NCBI GenBank assembly: GCA_014874355.1
Contig: JACWAJ010000057.1
Location: 1-52,602 of the forward strand
DNA from: a bacterium
GTDB taxonomy: Bacteria > Chloroflexota > Dormibacteria > Aeolococcales > Aeolococcaceae
Reading direction: 5' to 3'
Length of the DNA: 52,602 nucleotides
The notes under the pieces were generated by a model. That model was given only the letters and a program-made list of their open reading frames with translations, searched no databases and was not told the origin of the DNA. Shown here one piece after another: positions 34,545 through 42,446 of the stretch (the first letter of the stretch is position 1; every line of letters starts with the position of its first letter). Made by a program: the position numbers and the translations under genes.

Positions 34545-34844
34545 ATGTCGTGGCTTAGTCGCATCTTCGGCGGCGCCGGGGCGCTGGCGGATCCTCCTCT
34601 GCCGAGAAATGCGGTGGTCATCCCTGATGACATTGCCGCAGCGCTCATCGCCGGCTTTGGCGACCTCGGCAGTGCGGTCGAGACGGCGCTTCGCGCTCAT
34701 CTGGCGGCCGAAGCCAAGTTGGCCGCGGCGCGGGGCGATGGGATTCCCTTCTGGCTGCAGCGCGATGCCGCTCAGGTTAGCGACATCGAGGACGAGTTGC
34801 GCGACCGGGTCACCCAACGGCGAACGGGCGAAACCGAGAGTTGA
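34545..34844 (+). CDS. Small helical protein upstream of K+ channel
   Basis: 99 residues starting MSWLSRIFGG, mostly predicted helix and acidic toward the end. No signal peptide beyond a mildly hydrophobic start. Its stop overlaps the TTG start of the channel gene, so both come from one transcript. Family not recognised; it might be an accessory of the channel. Confidence 0.6.
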   Translation: MSWLSRIFGGAGALADPPLPRNAVVIPDDIAAALIAGFGDLGSAVETALRAHLAAEAKLAAARGDGIPFWLQRDAAQVSDIEDELRDRVTQRRTGETES

Positions 34845-35860
34845 ACCTGAAGTCGCGCCCCAAGCATCCGTTGCGGCGCCTTGGCGCCGCCGTCTTTGGT
34901 GTGGCTTTGCTGCTCGTATACGGCACGCTCGGCTACGTCCTCATCGAGCATTACTCCGTCTTGGACGGGCTGTTCATGACTGTGATCACAGTCACGACTG
35001 TGGGCTATGAGGAGGTTCACAAGCTCGACGCCGCCGGTGAGATATTCACCATCAGCGTCATCATCTTTGGGGTTGGCGGATTTCTCTACACTTTCAGCGT
35101 TCTCGTCGAGGCGATATCGAGCGGTAACTACCGCGAATACCGGAGGCTGCGCAAGTTGGAGGCCACGATTCGGGAGCTGAGTGATCATGTCATTGTTTGC
35201 GGCTATGGCCGTACTGGCACGCAGGTTGTCAAAGAACTCCAGGCTCTGCGTCAGCCGTATGTGGTGGTCGAGATCAATGATGCGCCCCTTGCCGATGCCG
35301 TCCGGGCCAACGAACCCCACATCGTCGGCGACGCGACGTCTGGCGAGGTTCTCGAAGCCGCCGGCATCGACCGGGCGCGGGCACTGGTGTGTGCCGTGGA
35401 CAGTGATGAACGTGCGGTCTACATCGTGCTGACGGCCCGTTCGCTCAACTCCGACATCTACATCGTGGCGCGTTCGGGACATACCGGGGCACATTCCAAG
35501 ATGCGTCGTGCCGGTGCAGACCGGGTTGTGAATCCATACCTGCTCAGCGGTGAACGCCTTGCCGCTCTGGCCATGCAGCCCGCGGTCGTCGATGCGCTTG
35601 ACATGGTGCGCAGCGGAGTTGCCGCCACCATGCGCATCGAGGAGATGATGGTGTCCCCGGGTGTCGTTGCCACGGATGCGGCGGCGCTCAGGCGTTCGGG
35701 CTCAACGCTGCTGGCACTGGGTCACGACGATGGCAGCATGGTGGTGGGACCGATCGATACCGAGACGGTCATGGCCAACGACATCGTGGTGGCCATGGGC
35801 ACGCGCGAACAACTCAATACTTTGGCGACGATGTTGCGGCCTGCCGTTCCGGTTCGTTAG
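34841..35860 (+). CDS. MthK-like RCK-gated potassium channel
   Basis: 339 residues. Two membrane helices flank the pore with the potassium filter TVGYEE (in TVTTVGYEEV), followed by a cytoplasmic RCK/TrkA-N domain with VIVCGYGRTGTQV and a TrkA-C-like end. It should form a gated K+ channel as a tetramer. The TTG start at 34841 overlaps the previous gene by 4 bases. Confidence 0.92.
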   Translation: MNLKSRPKHPLRRLGAAVFGVALLLVYGTLGYVLIEHYSVLDGLFMTVITVTTVGYEEVHKLDAAGEIFTISVIIFGVGGFLYTFSVLVEAISSGNYREYRRLRKLEATIRELSDHVIVCGYGRTGTQVVKELQALRQPYVVVEINDAPLADAVRANEPHIVGDATSGEVLEAAGIDRARALVCAVDSDERAVYIVLTARSLNSDIYIVARSGHTGAHSKMRRAGADRVVNPYLLSGERLAALAMQPAVVDALDMVRSGVAATMRIEEMMVSPGVVATDAAALRRSGSTLLALGHDDGSMVVGPIDTETVMANDIVVAMGTREQLNTLATMLRPAVPVR

Positions 35861-35871
35861 GAGACGAAGCC

Positions 35872-36915
35872 ATGCGTGCGCTGGTCTTCACCGACTTCGA
35901 TCACGTTGAAGTGGACGACGTTGCCGAGCCGCAGATCGAGGAGCCCACTGACTGTGTGGTGCAGGTGACGCGCACCGCGATCTGCGGCAGCGATCTCCAT
36001 GTGGTTCACGGTCGCATTCCCGGTGTTGTACCGGGGACGGTTCTAGGGCATGAGTTTGTCGGCGTTGTCGACAAGGTCGGGGCCGGAGTCCAGCGCTGGC
36101 ACGAGGGCGATCGGGTGCTGGCGTCGTTCATCATCCCCTGCGGCGACTGCTGGTACTGCCGGCATGGCTTCTTCAATCGCTGCCCGGAGTGCCGGGTCTT
36201 TGGCTATGGAGCCTTCTTCGGCGATGTTGCCGGTGCCCAGGCCGAGCGGGTGCGCGTTCCCAACGCGGACATCTGCCTCCATGCGCTCGATCCGTCGCTT
36301 GGCGACGAGCAGGCTCTCTTCGCGGGCGATATCTTCACGACCGGTTACGATTGCGCGGTCGAGGCACGCATCGAGCGGGGCGAGACCATCGTTGTGCAGG
36401 GCTGTGGTCCGGTCGGTCTCATGGCCATTCAGGCTGCTCTGACATTCTCTCCGGCGACCGTCTATGCAATTGACACGGTGCCGGATCGGCTGCAGAAGGC
36501 GAAGGAACTGGGTGCCCTGCCGGTCGATGCCGCCAAGGTCCACGTTCCGTCCTTCATCCAGGACGCGACTGACGGTCGCGGTGCCGACGCCCTGCTCGAG
36601 TGCGTCGGGGCGATCCCTGCTTTGCTGGGCAGCATCGACATCGTCCGTCCTGGCGGCAGGATCAGTGTCATCGGCGTGTACTCCGAGCCGGAGATCGAAC
36701 TGCCGCTCAACGTCATGTTCGTCAAGGGTCTCGACCTCAAGTTCTGCGGCACAGCCAACATCGTGGGGCGCTGGGACACCGCATTGCAGCTAATTCGCGA
36801 CGGCGTTGCCGACCCTGCCGCCATCATCAGTCAGCGTTTGCCGCTTGACGCCGCGGCGCAAGGTTACGAACTCTTCGAATCGCGCGCGGCGTTGAAAGTA
36901 GTGCTGACTCCCTGA
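35872..36915 (+). CDS. Zinc-dependent alcohol dehydrogenase family protein
   Basis: 347 residues, medium-chain dehydrogenase. Catalytic zinc motif CGSDLH with GHEFVG, structural-zinc-like cysteines CGDCWYCRHGFFNRC, and a Rossmann segment VVQGCGPVGLMAIQAA are present. It oxidises or reduces an alcohol or aldehyde with NAD(P); the exact substrate (alcohol, threonine, or formaldehyde-type) cannot be set. It follows the channel gene by 11 bp and may be cotranscribed. Confidence 0.88.
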   Translation: MRALVFTDFDHVEVDDVAEPQIEEPTDCVVQVTRTAICGSDLHVVHGRIPGVVPGTVLGHEFVGVVDKVGAGVQRWHEGDRVLASFIIPCGDCWYCRHGFFNRCPECRVFGYGAFFGDVAGAQAERVRVPNADICLHALDPSLGDEQALFAGDIFTTGYDCAVEARIERGETIVVQGCGPVGLMAIQAALTFSPATVYAIDTVPDRLQKAKELGALPVDAAKVHVPSFIQDATDGRGADALLECVGAIPALLGSIDIVRPGGRISVIGVYSEPEIELPLNVMFVKGLDLKFCGTANIVGRWDTALQLIRDGVADPAAIISQRLPLDAAAQGYELFESRAALKVVLTP

Positions 36916-36929
36916 CGAGCGACCTTCAC

Positions 36930-38063
36930 TCAGGCTGTGAGCGCCTCGATCTCTTCGAGCATGGCGTGGATTTCGGGCTCGGCAAAGTGCCGGCGTGCCG
37001 GTTCGAGTCGATCGATGAGACGGTCAGCCAGGGCCGACTTCGCGTCCATGGGGTGGAGACTGCCGGCAGCGAACGCTGCCTCGACCTCGCTGTAGTCGGC
37101 GAAGGTGATGGGGCCGCCGTTGTCGGCGGCGCGTTCTACGTGGAACTCGGTATCGCCCAGCCCGAAGACAAGATGGTGGATCCAGTCCAGAATCGGATTG
37201 AAGGTGATCTCGCCGGGCGGGCAGAACGCTTTGAAAACCTTCTTGCGGATGACGTCGGGTTCGTCATGGATGAAAACCGCGGAGTTGGGGTTTGACTTGC
37301 TCATCTTCATGGCGGTGAGGACGTAGCCCTGAGTCGGTTCGGGGATGGGCCACACCGGCGGTTTGGAGAGGCCGAGGATGAGTGGGTGATGCACGGCCAG
37401 CGGCTTGATGACCCGGCCGTTGTTGTCGCGCAGGGCGTTGACTGGCATCTGGGAGGCGACGTCACGTGCGATTACGTGCGCTTTGCGCTGATCCATGCCG
37501 GCATGGGCGAGGTGGATGCCGAGCGCAAAGATGTCGGCCGCCTGCATGGCCGGATACATGAGCTTGGCGAAGTCGACATTGTCGCCCTCGCCACGGCCGA
37601 GGATGGTGATCGAGCGCTGCATGCGTGCCAGCGTTGTGTGCTTACCAACCCCGATGACCGTCGCCCAATAGTCCGGGTGGTTGGCATAGAAGTCCGATGC
37701 CACCACGAATTCGACGGCGTCGGGATCGCCTCCGACACACATGAGACCGGCGCGCATACCTTCCGTGAAGTAGCCGGTTGCGATGCGGTGGATGACCTCG
37801 GGGTTGCCTCCGAGCTTGTCGTTGATCCAGGTGTGCCAGTCGGCGAGCAATACGTTGCAGTGGATGCCCGCCTGCATGAAGTCGCGCATCTTGCTGGCGG
37901 CGACAAGACCGGTGCCGAGATGGACTCGGCCCGAGATCTCGAAGCCCAGGTAGTGGTGCAGCGGCATCCCCGAGTCGAAGAGGGCTTCGAGTTCGTTGTG
38001 TGTCAACAGTTCCGCGGTGTTCCGCGAAACCAGCTCACAGCGTTGCGCGGTCGTCAGCGCCAC
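36930..38063 (-). CDS. tyrS: Archaeal-type tyrosyl-tRNA synthetase
   Basis: 377 residues. It aligns along its full length with the Methanocaldococcus enzyme rather than with bacterial TyrRS. Class I motifs are HLGT at 48-51 (HLGH in the archaeal enzyme) and KMSKS at 253-257. Tyrosine-binding positions are kept (Tyr38, Tyr170, Gln174, Asp177 for Tyr32, Tyr151, Gln155, Asp158), as are the C1:G72-reading Arg193-Lys194 and the anticodon segment HPMD (337-340). There is no bacterial S4 domain. GTG 38063 lies one base outside the 177-bp inserted element; a longer frame starting in that element's repeat is less likely. A matching tRNA-Tyr gene sits 205 bp upstream. Confidence 0.92.
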   Translation of the reverse strand: MALTTAQRCELVSRNTAELLTHNELEALFDSGMPLHHYLGFEISGRVHLGTGLVAASKMRDFMQAGIHCNVLLADWHTWINDKLGGNPEVIHRIATGYFTEGMRAGLMCVGGDPDAVEFVVASDFYANHPDYWATVIGVGKHTTLARMQRSITILGRGEGDNVDFAKLMYPAMQAADIFALGIHLAHAGMDQRKAHVIARDVASQMPVNALRDNNGRVIKPLAVHHPLILGLSKPPVWPIPEPTQGYVLTAMKMSKSNPNSAVFIHDEPDVIRKKVFKAFCPPGEITFNPILDWIHHLVFGLGDTEFHVERAADNGGPITFADYSEVEAAFAAGSLHPMDAKSALADRLIDRLEPARRHFAEPEIHAMLEEIEALTA

Positions 38064-38064
38064 T

Positions 38065-38241
38065 AGGAGCGTGTCCCAGTAATGCACCGCCGATGGGCCG
38101 CACCGGCCGCCGAGGTCAAGGAGGCGCCCGAGGACCGCAGCCCGTGTACTTGAAGTACTCGGGCGAGGACCGCAGAAGCCGGCGCAAAGATCGGCGAGTC
38201 GGGGTGGATGCAGTGGTGGTGCATTACTGGGACACGCTCCT
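38065..38241. mobile_element. 177-bp non-autonomous element with perfect 24-bp inverted repeats
   Basis: Positions 38065-38088 and 38218-38241 are perfect inverted complements (outer sequence AGGAGCGTGTCCCAG). The interior contains a GTACTT-GA-AGTAC type palindrome and no transposase. A diverged copy lies at 1-138. It separates tRNA-Tyr from tyrS and ends one base from the tyrS start codon. I cannot define a clean target-site duplication. It looks like a MITE mobilised by an element elsewhere. Confidence 0.85.
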
Positions 38242-38267
38242 CAGTTTCGATACTCCTTTTGCCAAAG

Positions 38268-38341
38268 TCCCAGGGGATGGACTCGAACCATCGATACACG
38301 GTTTTACAGACCGCTGCCTTGACCAGCTTGGCTACCCTGGG
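38268..38341 (-). tRNA. tRNA-Tyr (GTA), archaeal-type class I with C1:G72
   Basis: A 74-nt cloverleaf. Acceptor CCCAGGG pairs fully with CCCTGGG, so the first pair is C1:G72, with discriminator A73. Anticodon arm GCGGT-CTGTAAA-ACCGT gives anticodon GTA; the variable loop has only 5 bases (GTATC); T arm GATGG-TTCGAGT-CCATC. Bacterial tRNA-Tyr normally has G1:C72 and a long variable arm (about 85 nt); this one has the archaeal and eukaryotic form. CCA is not encoded. It is upstream of tyrS on the same strand. Confidence 0.95.
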
Positions 38342-38364
38342 GGAGCGGCTAGGATAGCGTTTGG

Positions 38365-38754
38365 CTAGTCCTGTGGGGCGGTGATGTGGCGCTGGCGGGC
38401 TGCGGTGGCGACAAATCCGATGGCCATGCAGGCGACACTGACAAAGGCAAAAATCGCGCTTATCAGGACGCATTGGAAGCCTCGGTAGCCGGTGTCGAAC
38501 ATCTGTCCCAATGGGTTGACAAAGGCGTTTTCCGCGGGTCCTGCCCACACCAGGGCGACTAGGGCCAGCGCGAGCCAGAACAGTGCCAGGAGATGCCAGC
38601 CGGCCATCATGTGGGAGCGGTCGTGGCGTGGCCGCGACATGGAGTGGAACGCCCCGAGACCGAACACAATCAGCACAAAGTAAAACGTGAAAAGTCCGAT
38701 GACAAGCCAGCTCGAGAGGGTCTGGGCGGAAGACAGTCCCCAGAACATGTTCAT
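38365..38754 (-). CDS. Four-helix membrane protein of unknown function
   Basis: About 129 residues with four hydrophobic segments (about 12-35, 50-70, 88-105 and 105-120) and the Met/His-rich loop FHSMSRPRHDRSHMMAGWH. It ends 23 bp upstream of the tRNA-Tyr gene on the same strand. The start is ATG 38754 or 38748. No family recognised. Confidence 0.55.
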   Translation of the reverse strand: MNMFWGLSSAQTLSSWLVIGLFTFYFVLIVFGLGAFHSMSRPRHDRSHMMAGWHLLALFWLALALVALVWAGPAENAFVNPLGQMFDTGYRGFQCVLISAIFAFVSVACMAIGFVATAARQRHITAPQD

Positions 38755-38813
38755 GGGGCAGCAATGATAGGGATCGCGTAACCGCGACGGCCGCGGCGAC
38801 CTTCTGGACTCCA

Positions 38814-39791
38814 ATGAGTGCTGAGTTGTATACCCATGCCCGCCACGCCGCGATCAGCGGCGTAGGCGTGTACCTGCCCGCGGATGTCATCACCAACGCC
38901 GATCTCGCGAGCATGGTCGAGACGTCGGACACCTGGATCATGGAGCGCACGGGCATTCGCAACCGGCATCGCGCCGGCAGTGGCGAAACTGTTGCCCAGA
39001 TGGGGGCTCAAGCCGCCCGCAAGGCAATGCTGATGGCGAATACGACCACCGTGGACGTCATCATTTGTGCGACCTGCTCTCCCGACACCCTGTTTCCGTC
39101 CGCAGCGTGTTTGATTCAGCGCGAGTTGGGACTGGCTCCCATTCCGGCCTTCGACCTCAATGCCGTCTGCAGCGGTTACGTCTACGCTCTCCAAGTGGCG
39201 AAGTCACTGGTGGAAGGTGGCGGTGCCGGCTCCGTCTTGGTGGTGGCTGCCGAAGCCATGACCCGTCTGGTCGACTATGGCGACCGCTCGACGTGCGTCC
39301 TATTCGGCGACGGCGCCGGCGCCAGTGTCGTCAGTCAAAGCTCGGTTCCAGGTATCCGGGCTGTGCAATGGGGGGCCGACGGTGGCCAGGCAGAGTTGAT
39401 CTACTTCGGCCCCAAACAGGATGCCGCCACGCCTAAGGACGCCATTCGTATGGAGGGGCGGGGCACCTTCCGTCTTGCGGTGGACCGCCTCTGCGCTACG
39501 GCGGAGGAACTGGCCGCTGCCTGTAGGTGGTCGCTCAAGGACATCGATCACTTCATCCCGCACCAGGCGAATCTTCGAATCATCGAAGCGACGGCCAAGC
39601 GCCTCAACATTCCCATGGACAAGGTCTTCGTCGATGTCGAAGACATGGGCAACACCTCAGCCGCTTCGATATCCCTGGCTCTGGCCGACGCATATGACTC
39701 AGGCCGGCTGAAACGAGGCGACAAGGTCGTCTGCGCCGCCTTTGGCGCGGGTGCCACCTGGGGTGGGGTGGCGTTGGAATGGACGCTCTGA
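38814..39791 (+). CDS. fabH: Beta-ketoacyl-ACP synthase III
   Basis: 325 residues. Catalytic triad positions are visible: Cys in NAVCSGYVYAL, His in IPHQANLRI and Asn in GNTSAAS. It condenses acetyl- or branched acyl-CoA with malonyl-ACP to start fatty-acid synthesis. Its stop overlaps the downstream accD start (TGATG), giving a short fatty-acid operon. Confidence 0.94.
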   Translation: MSAELYTHARHAAISGVGVYLPADVITNADLASMVETSDTWIMERTGIRNRHRAGSGETVAQMGAQAARKAMLMANTTTVDVIICATCSPDTLFPSAACLIQRELGLAPIPAFDLNAVCSGYVYALQVAKSLVEGGGAGSVLVVAAEAMTRLVDYGDRSTCVLFGDGAGASVVSQSSVPGIRAVQWGADGGQAELIYFGPKQDAATPKDAIRMEGRGTFRLAVDRLCATAEELAAACRWSLKDIDHFIPHQANLRIIEATAKRLNIPMDKVFVDVEDMGNTSAASISLALADAYDSGRLKRGDKVVCAAFGAGATWGGVALEWTL

Positions 39792-40663
39792 TGGACCGTA
39801 GGGGTGGATTGCCCCTGCCGCACCGGCGCTTCGCACCACGTCTGGTGCCGGCACCGGGCCCTAAACCCCAACCGGTTGCCCCCACAGGCACGGTCGCCTG
39901 CAAGGGCTGCAACCGTCGTTTCGTCACCGAACGGTACGAACGGGCGCTTCGGGTCTGTTCCCTCTGCGGTTACCACGGTGTGGTCCCCGCCACCCTGCGC
40001 GCCACCCAACTGGCCGACCGTGGTTCACTCCACCTCGCCGACTTCTCAGACGTTGAAGATCGCGATCCACTGCATTTCAACGACGGCGTCGCCTATCCGA
40101 AGCGCATCGCTGAAGCGCGTGCCAAGACAGGCTTGCGTGAGGCATTCATGGTGGCGCGTTGCCTGATTGGCGGAAACCCAATCGTTATCGCGTGCATGGA
40201 TTTCGGGTTTCTCGGTGGCTCACTCGGATCTGCCGCCGGGGAATGCTTCGCTCGGGCGTGTGAAATGGCCGTGGCCGAAAACCGTTCGCTGGTGGCGGTA
40301 TGCACCTCTGGTGGTGCACGGATGCAGGAGGGGATTGCGGCGCTGGCCCAGATGGCACGCTGTTCACAGGGGGTGAGCGGCGTTGCGGCTGCCGGTTTGC
40401 CCTATATCTCGATCCTTGCCGATCCTTGCTTCGGTGGTGTCACCGCATCGTTTGCCGTTCAGTCCGACGTGATTCTCGCCGAACCAGGAGCGCGAATCGG
40501 CTTTGCGGGCGGTCGGGTCATCGAGCAGGCCACTCACGACAAGCTCCCTGACGGATTCCAGACTGCAGAGTTCTTGCTGGCTCACGGGATGGTCGACCAG
40601 GTGGTCTTGCGTGCCGATCTGCGCGACACCGTCGCCAGACTGCTGGGGGTCTACTCAAGATGA
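39791..40663 (+). CDS. accD: Acetyl-CoA carboxylase carboxyltransferase subunit beta
   Basis: About 290 residues. The N-terminal zinc ribbon CKGCNRRF with CSLCGYHG is typical of AccD; a carboxyltransferase core with MDFGFLGGSLGSAAGE and TSGGARMQEG follows. The start is ATG 39791 (in TGATG) or 39779. With AccA it transfers carboxyl from biotin to acetyl-CoA. accA starts inside its stop codon. Confidence 0.93.
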   Translation: MDRRGGLPLPHRRFAPRLVPAPGPKPQPVAPTGTVACKGCNRRFVTERYERALRVCSLCGYHGVVPATLRATQLADRGSLHLADFSDVEDRDPLHFNDGVAYPKRIAEARAKTGLREAFMVARCLIGGNPIVIACMDFGFLGGSLGSAAGECFARACEMAVAENRSLVAVCTSGGARMQEGIAALAQMARCSQGVSGVAAAGLPYISILADPCFGGVTASFAVQSDVILAEPGARIGFAGGRVIEQATHDKLPDGFQTAEFLLAHGMVDQVVLRADLRDTVARLLGVYSR

Positions 40664-41496
40664 CCCGCAGCCCAACCAAGATGGCCGAACAGGAGCGGGC
40701 TGCCTTCCGGGCGGTCGAACTGGCGCGCCATCCTGGCCGGCCGCGCACGCTTCAAGTCATAGCCGGCTGCTTTAGCGACTGGACCGAGCTTCACGGTGAC
40801 CGCCTCTTTGGCGACGATCTCGCGGTCGTCGGCGGACCGGCTTTCCTTGAATCGCCTGGGGGAGAGCGGCGGCAGGTGATGGTGATCGGTCAGGAGAAGG
40901 GGCGCGATGCAGAGTCTCGCGCGTTGCGCAATTTTGGGATGCCGCACCCCGAGGGCTATCGCAAGGCGCAACGGCTCATGAGGCAAGCTGCCAAGTTCGG
41001 CATTCCGCTCATCTGCTTGGTCGACACGCCTGCAGCTCATGCCGGAATCGGTGCCGAGGAGCGGGGCCAGGCTTGGGCAATCGCCGAGACGCTGATCACC
41101 CTGCTGGAGCTTCGTGTTCCGGTCGTCTCGGTCGTCCTCAGCGAGGGTGGTAGCGGAGGTGCCTTGGCGCTTGCCGTTGCCGACCGGGTCCTGGGACTGG
41201 AGCAGGCGATTTACACCGTGGCCCCGCCCGAGACGTGCGCCGCCATCCTCTACCGCGACGCCGGTCAGCGCGCGCGCGCTGCACTCGCACTGCGTCCTGG
41301 AGTTGCGACGGCGTGTGAGATCGGTCTGGTCGACGAACTCATCCCTGAGCCTCAGCCGGGAGCCCACGTCCATCCCGAAATGGTCATTGCCGCGCTTCGC
41401 GGTTCCCTGCTGCGTCGCCTTGACGAACTCTGTGCCATTCCTATCGAGGAACTGCTTGCGGCGCGACGCCGACGCTACCGCCACGCCGGCGGGTAG
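40660..41496 (+). CDS. accA: Acetyl-CoA carboxylase carboxyltransferase subunit alpha
   Basis: 278 residues. FSDWTELHGDRLFGDD, FGMPHPEGYRKAQRLM and SEGGSGGALALAVADRVL are AccA signatures. It overlaps accD by 4 bases. The separate AccA/AccD form is less usual in Actinobacteria than fused acyl-CoA carboxylases. Confidence 0.93.
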   Translation: MTRSPTKMAEQERAAFRAVELARHPGRPRTLQVIAGCFSDWTELHGDRLFGDDLAVVGGPAFLESPGGERRQVMVIGQEKGRDAESRALRNFGMPHPEGYRKAQRLMRQAAKFGIPLICLVDTPAAHAGIGAEERGQAWAIAETLITLLELRVPVVSVVLSEGGSGGALALAVADRVLGLEQAIYTVAPPETCAAILYRDAGQRARAALALRPGVATACEIGLVDELIPEPQPGAHVHPEMVIAALRGSLLRRLDELCAIPIEELLAARRRRYRHAGG

Positions 41497-41506
41497 CCTT
41501 GCGCGT

Positions 41507-42421
41507 ATGGCAAGTCGGATGCGCCCAATTGCGGACGTGTCGTTACCGCTTACTCGATCTCCGCGATCTTGGATCGCTCCCTATGGTTGGATCGGGGTCG
41601 GGTTGGTGGGCGCGGCGTGGGCGGTCTCGTGGACCCACCTGCGTCCCTTAAGCGATTGGGGTTTCTTTCCGCTATGGCTGGGCTACATCATCACGCTGGA
41701 TGCCCTGGTGCGGACCCGTCTGGGACGCTCCCTGTTCCAGGCAGGCCCGCTCAGGGTCTTGCGGCTCTTCGCCATCTCTGCGGCGGTGTGGTGGATCTTC
41801 GAAGCGTTCAACCTGCGTACGGACAACTGGCACTACCTACACCCTGAGCCGGTCGGCTCACTGCGTTTCGCACTTGAGGCAACGCTGGACTTCAGCACCG
41901 TCCTGCCGGCGATTTTCGAAACCGCAGCATTTCTGCACGCCATCCTGCCAGGACAGTGCCTCCCGCAACGTGCCACCCTGCCGGCCGGGACGGCAAGAGT
42001 TTGGATGCTCGCCGGACTCATCTGCCTGGGGTTGTCGCTGCTGCTGCCGCGAATCTTCTTCCCACTCATCTGGGGCTGCCTGTTTTTGCTCGTTGATCCG
42101 CTCAATGCACGCCTGCACCGACCATCGCTGCTGGCTGGCGTCCACAGCGGGGTCTGGCGTCCGGTTGTCGTGCTGGCCCTGTCGGGAATCGTGTGCGGCT
42201 TCTTCTGGGAGATGTGGAACTCGCTCTCCATGCCCAAGTGGGTCTACACGGTTCCCGGCATCCCGCAGCAGCGTTTATTCGAGATGCCGTTACTCGGCTA
42301 CCTGGGCTATCTGCCGTTCGCCCTGGAATGTTTCTCCCTCTACATATTCGTCTCGTATTGGCTCTCGTCGCGCGGCAGTGACCTAACGGATGAGAAGTCT
42401 CCATACGTCCCGATGCGCTGA
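41507..42421 (+). CDS. Polytopic membrane protein of unknown function
   Basis: About 304 residues with roughly eight hydrophobic segments and aromatic-rich loops such as WEMWNSLSMPKWVY. I chose ATG 41507, 10 bp after accA; a much longer frame starting at 41114 only overlaps accA. Transporter or lipid-related roles are guesses; no family recognised. Confidence 0.6.
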   Translation: MASRMRPIADVSLPLTRSPRSWIAPYGWIGVGLVGAAWAVSWTHLRPLSDWGFFPLWLGYIITLDALVRTRLGRSLFQAGPLRVLRLFAISAAVWWIFEAFNLRTDNWHYLHPEPVGSLRFALEATLDFSTVLPAIFETAAFLHAILPGQCLPQRATLPAGTARVWMLAGLICLGLSLLLPRIFFPLIWGCLFLLVDPLNARLHRPSLLAGVHSGVWRPVVVLALSGIVCGFFWEMWNSLSMPKWVYTVPGIPQQRLFEMPLLGYLGYLPFALECFSLYIFVSYWLSSRGSDLTDEKSPYVPMR

Positions 42422-42446
42422 TCCTTAGTACCTGTGAAGGGATGAC

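Noticed and set aside
36930-38087. Reading 36930-38087 as a tryptophanyl-tRNA synthetase
   Set aside because: The kept Tyr38, Gln174 and Asp177, the HPMD anticodon segment and the adjacent tRNA-Tyr all point to tyrosine.
38064-38087. A tyrS start at GTG 38087
   Set aside because: Those first codons lie inside the terminal repeat of the inserted element; GTG 38063 just outside it gives the usual length.
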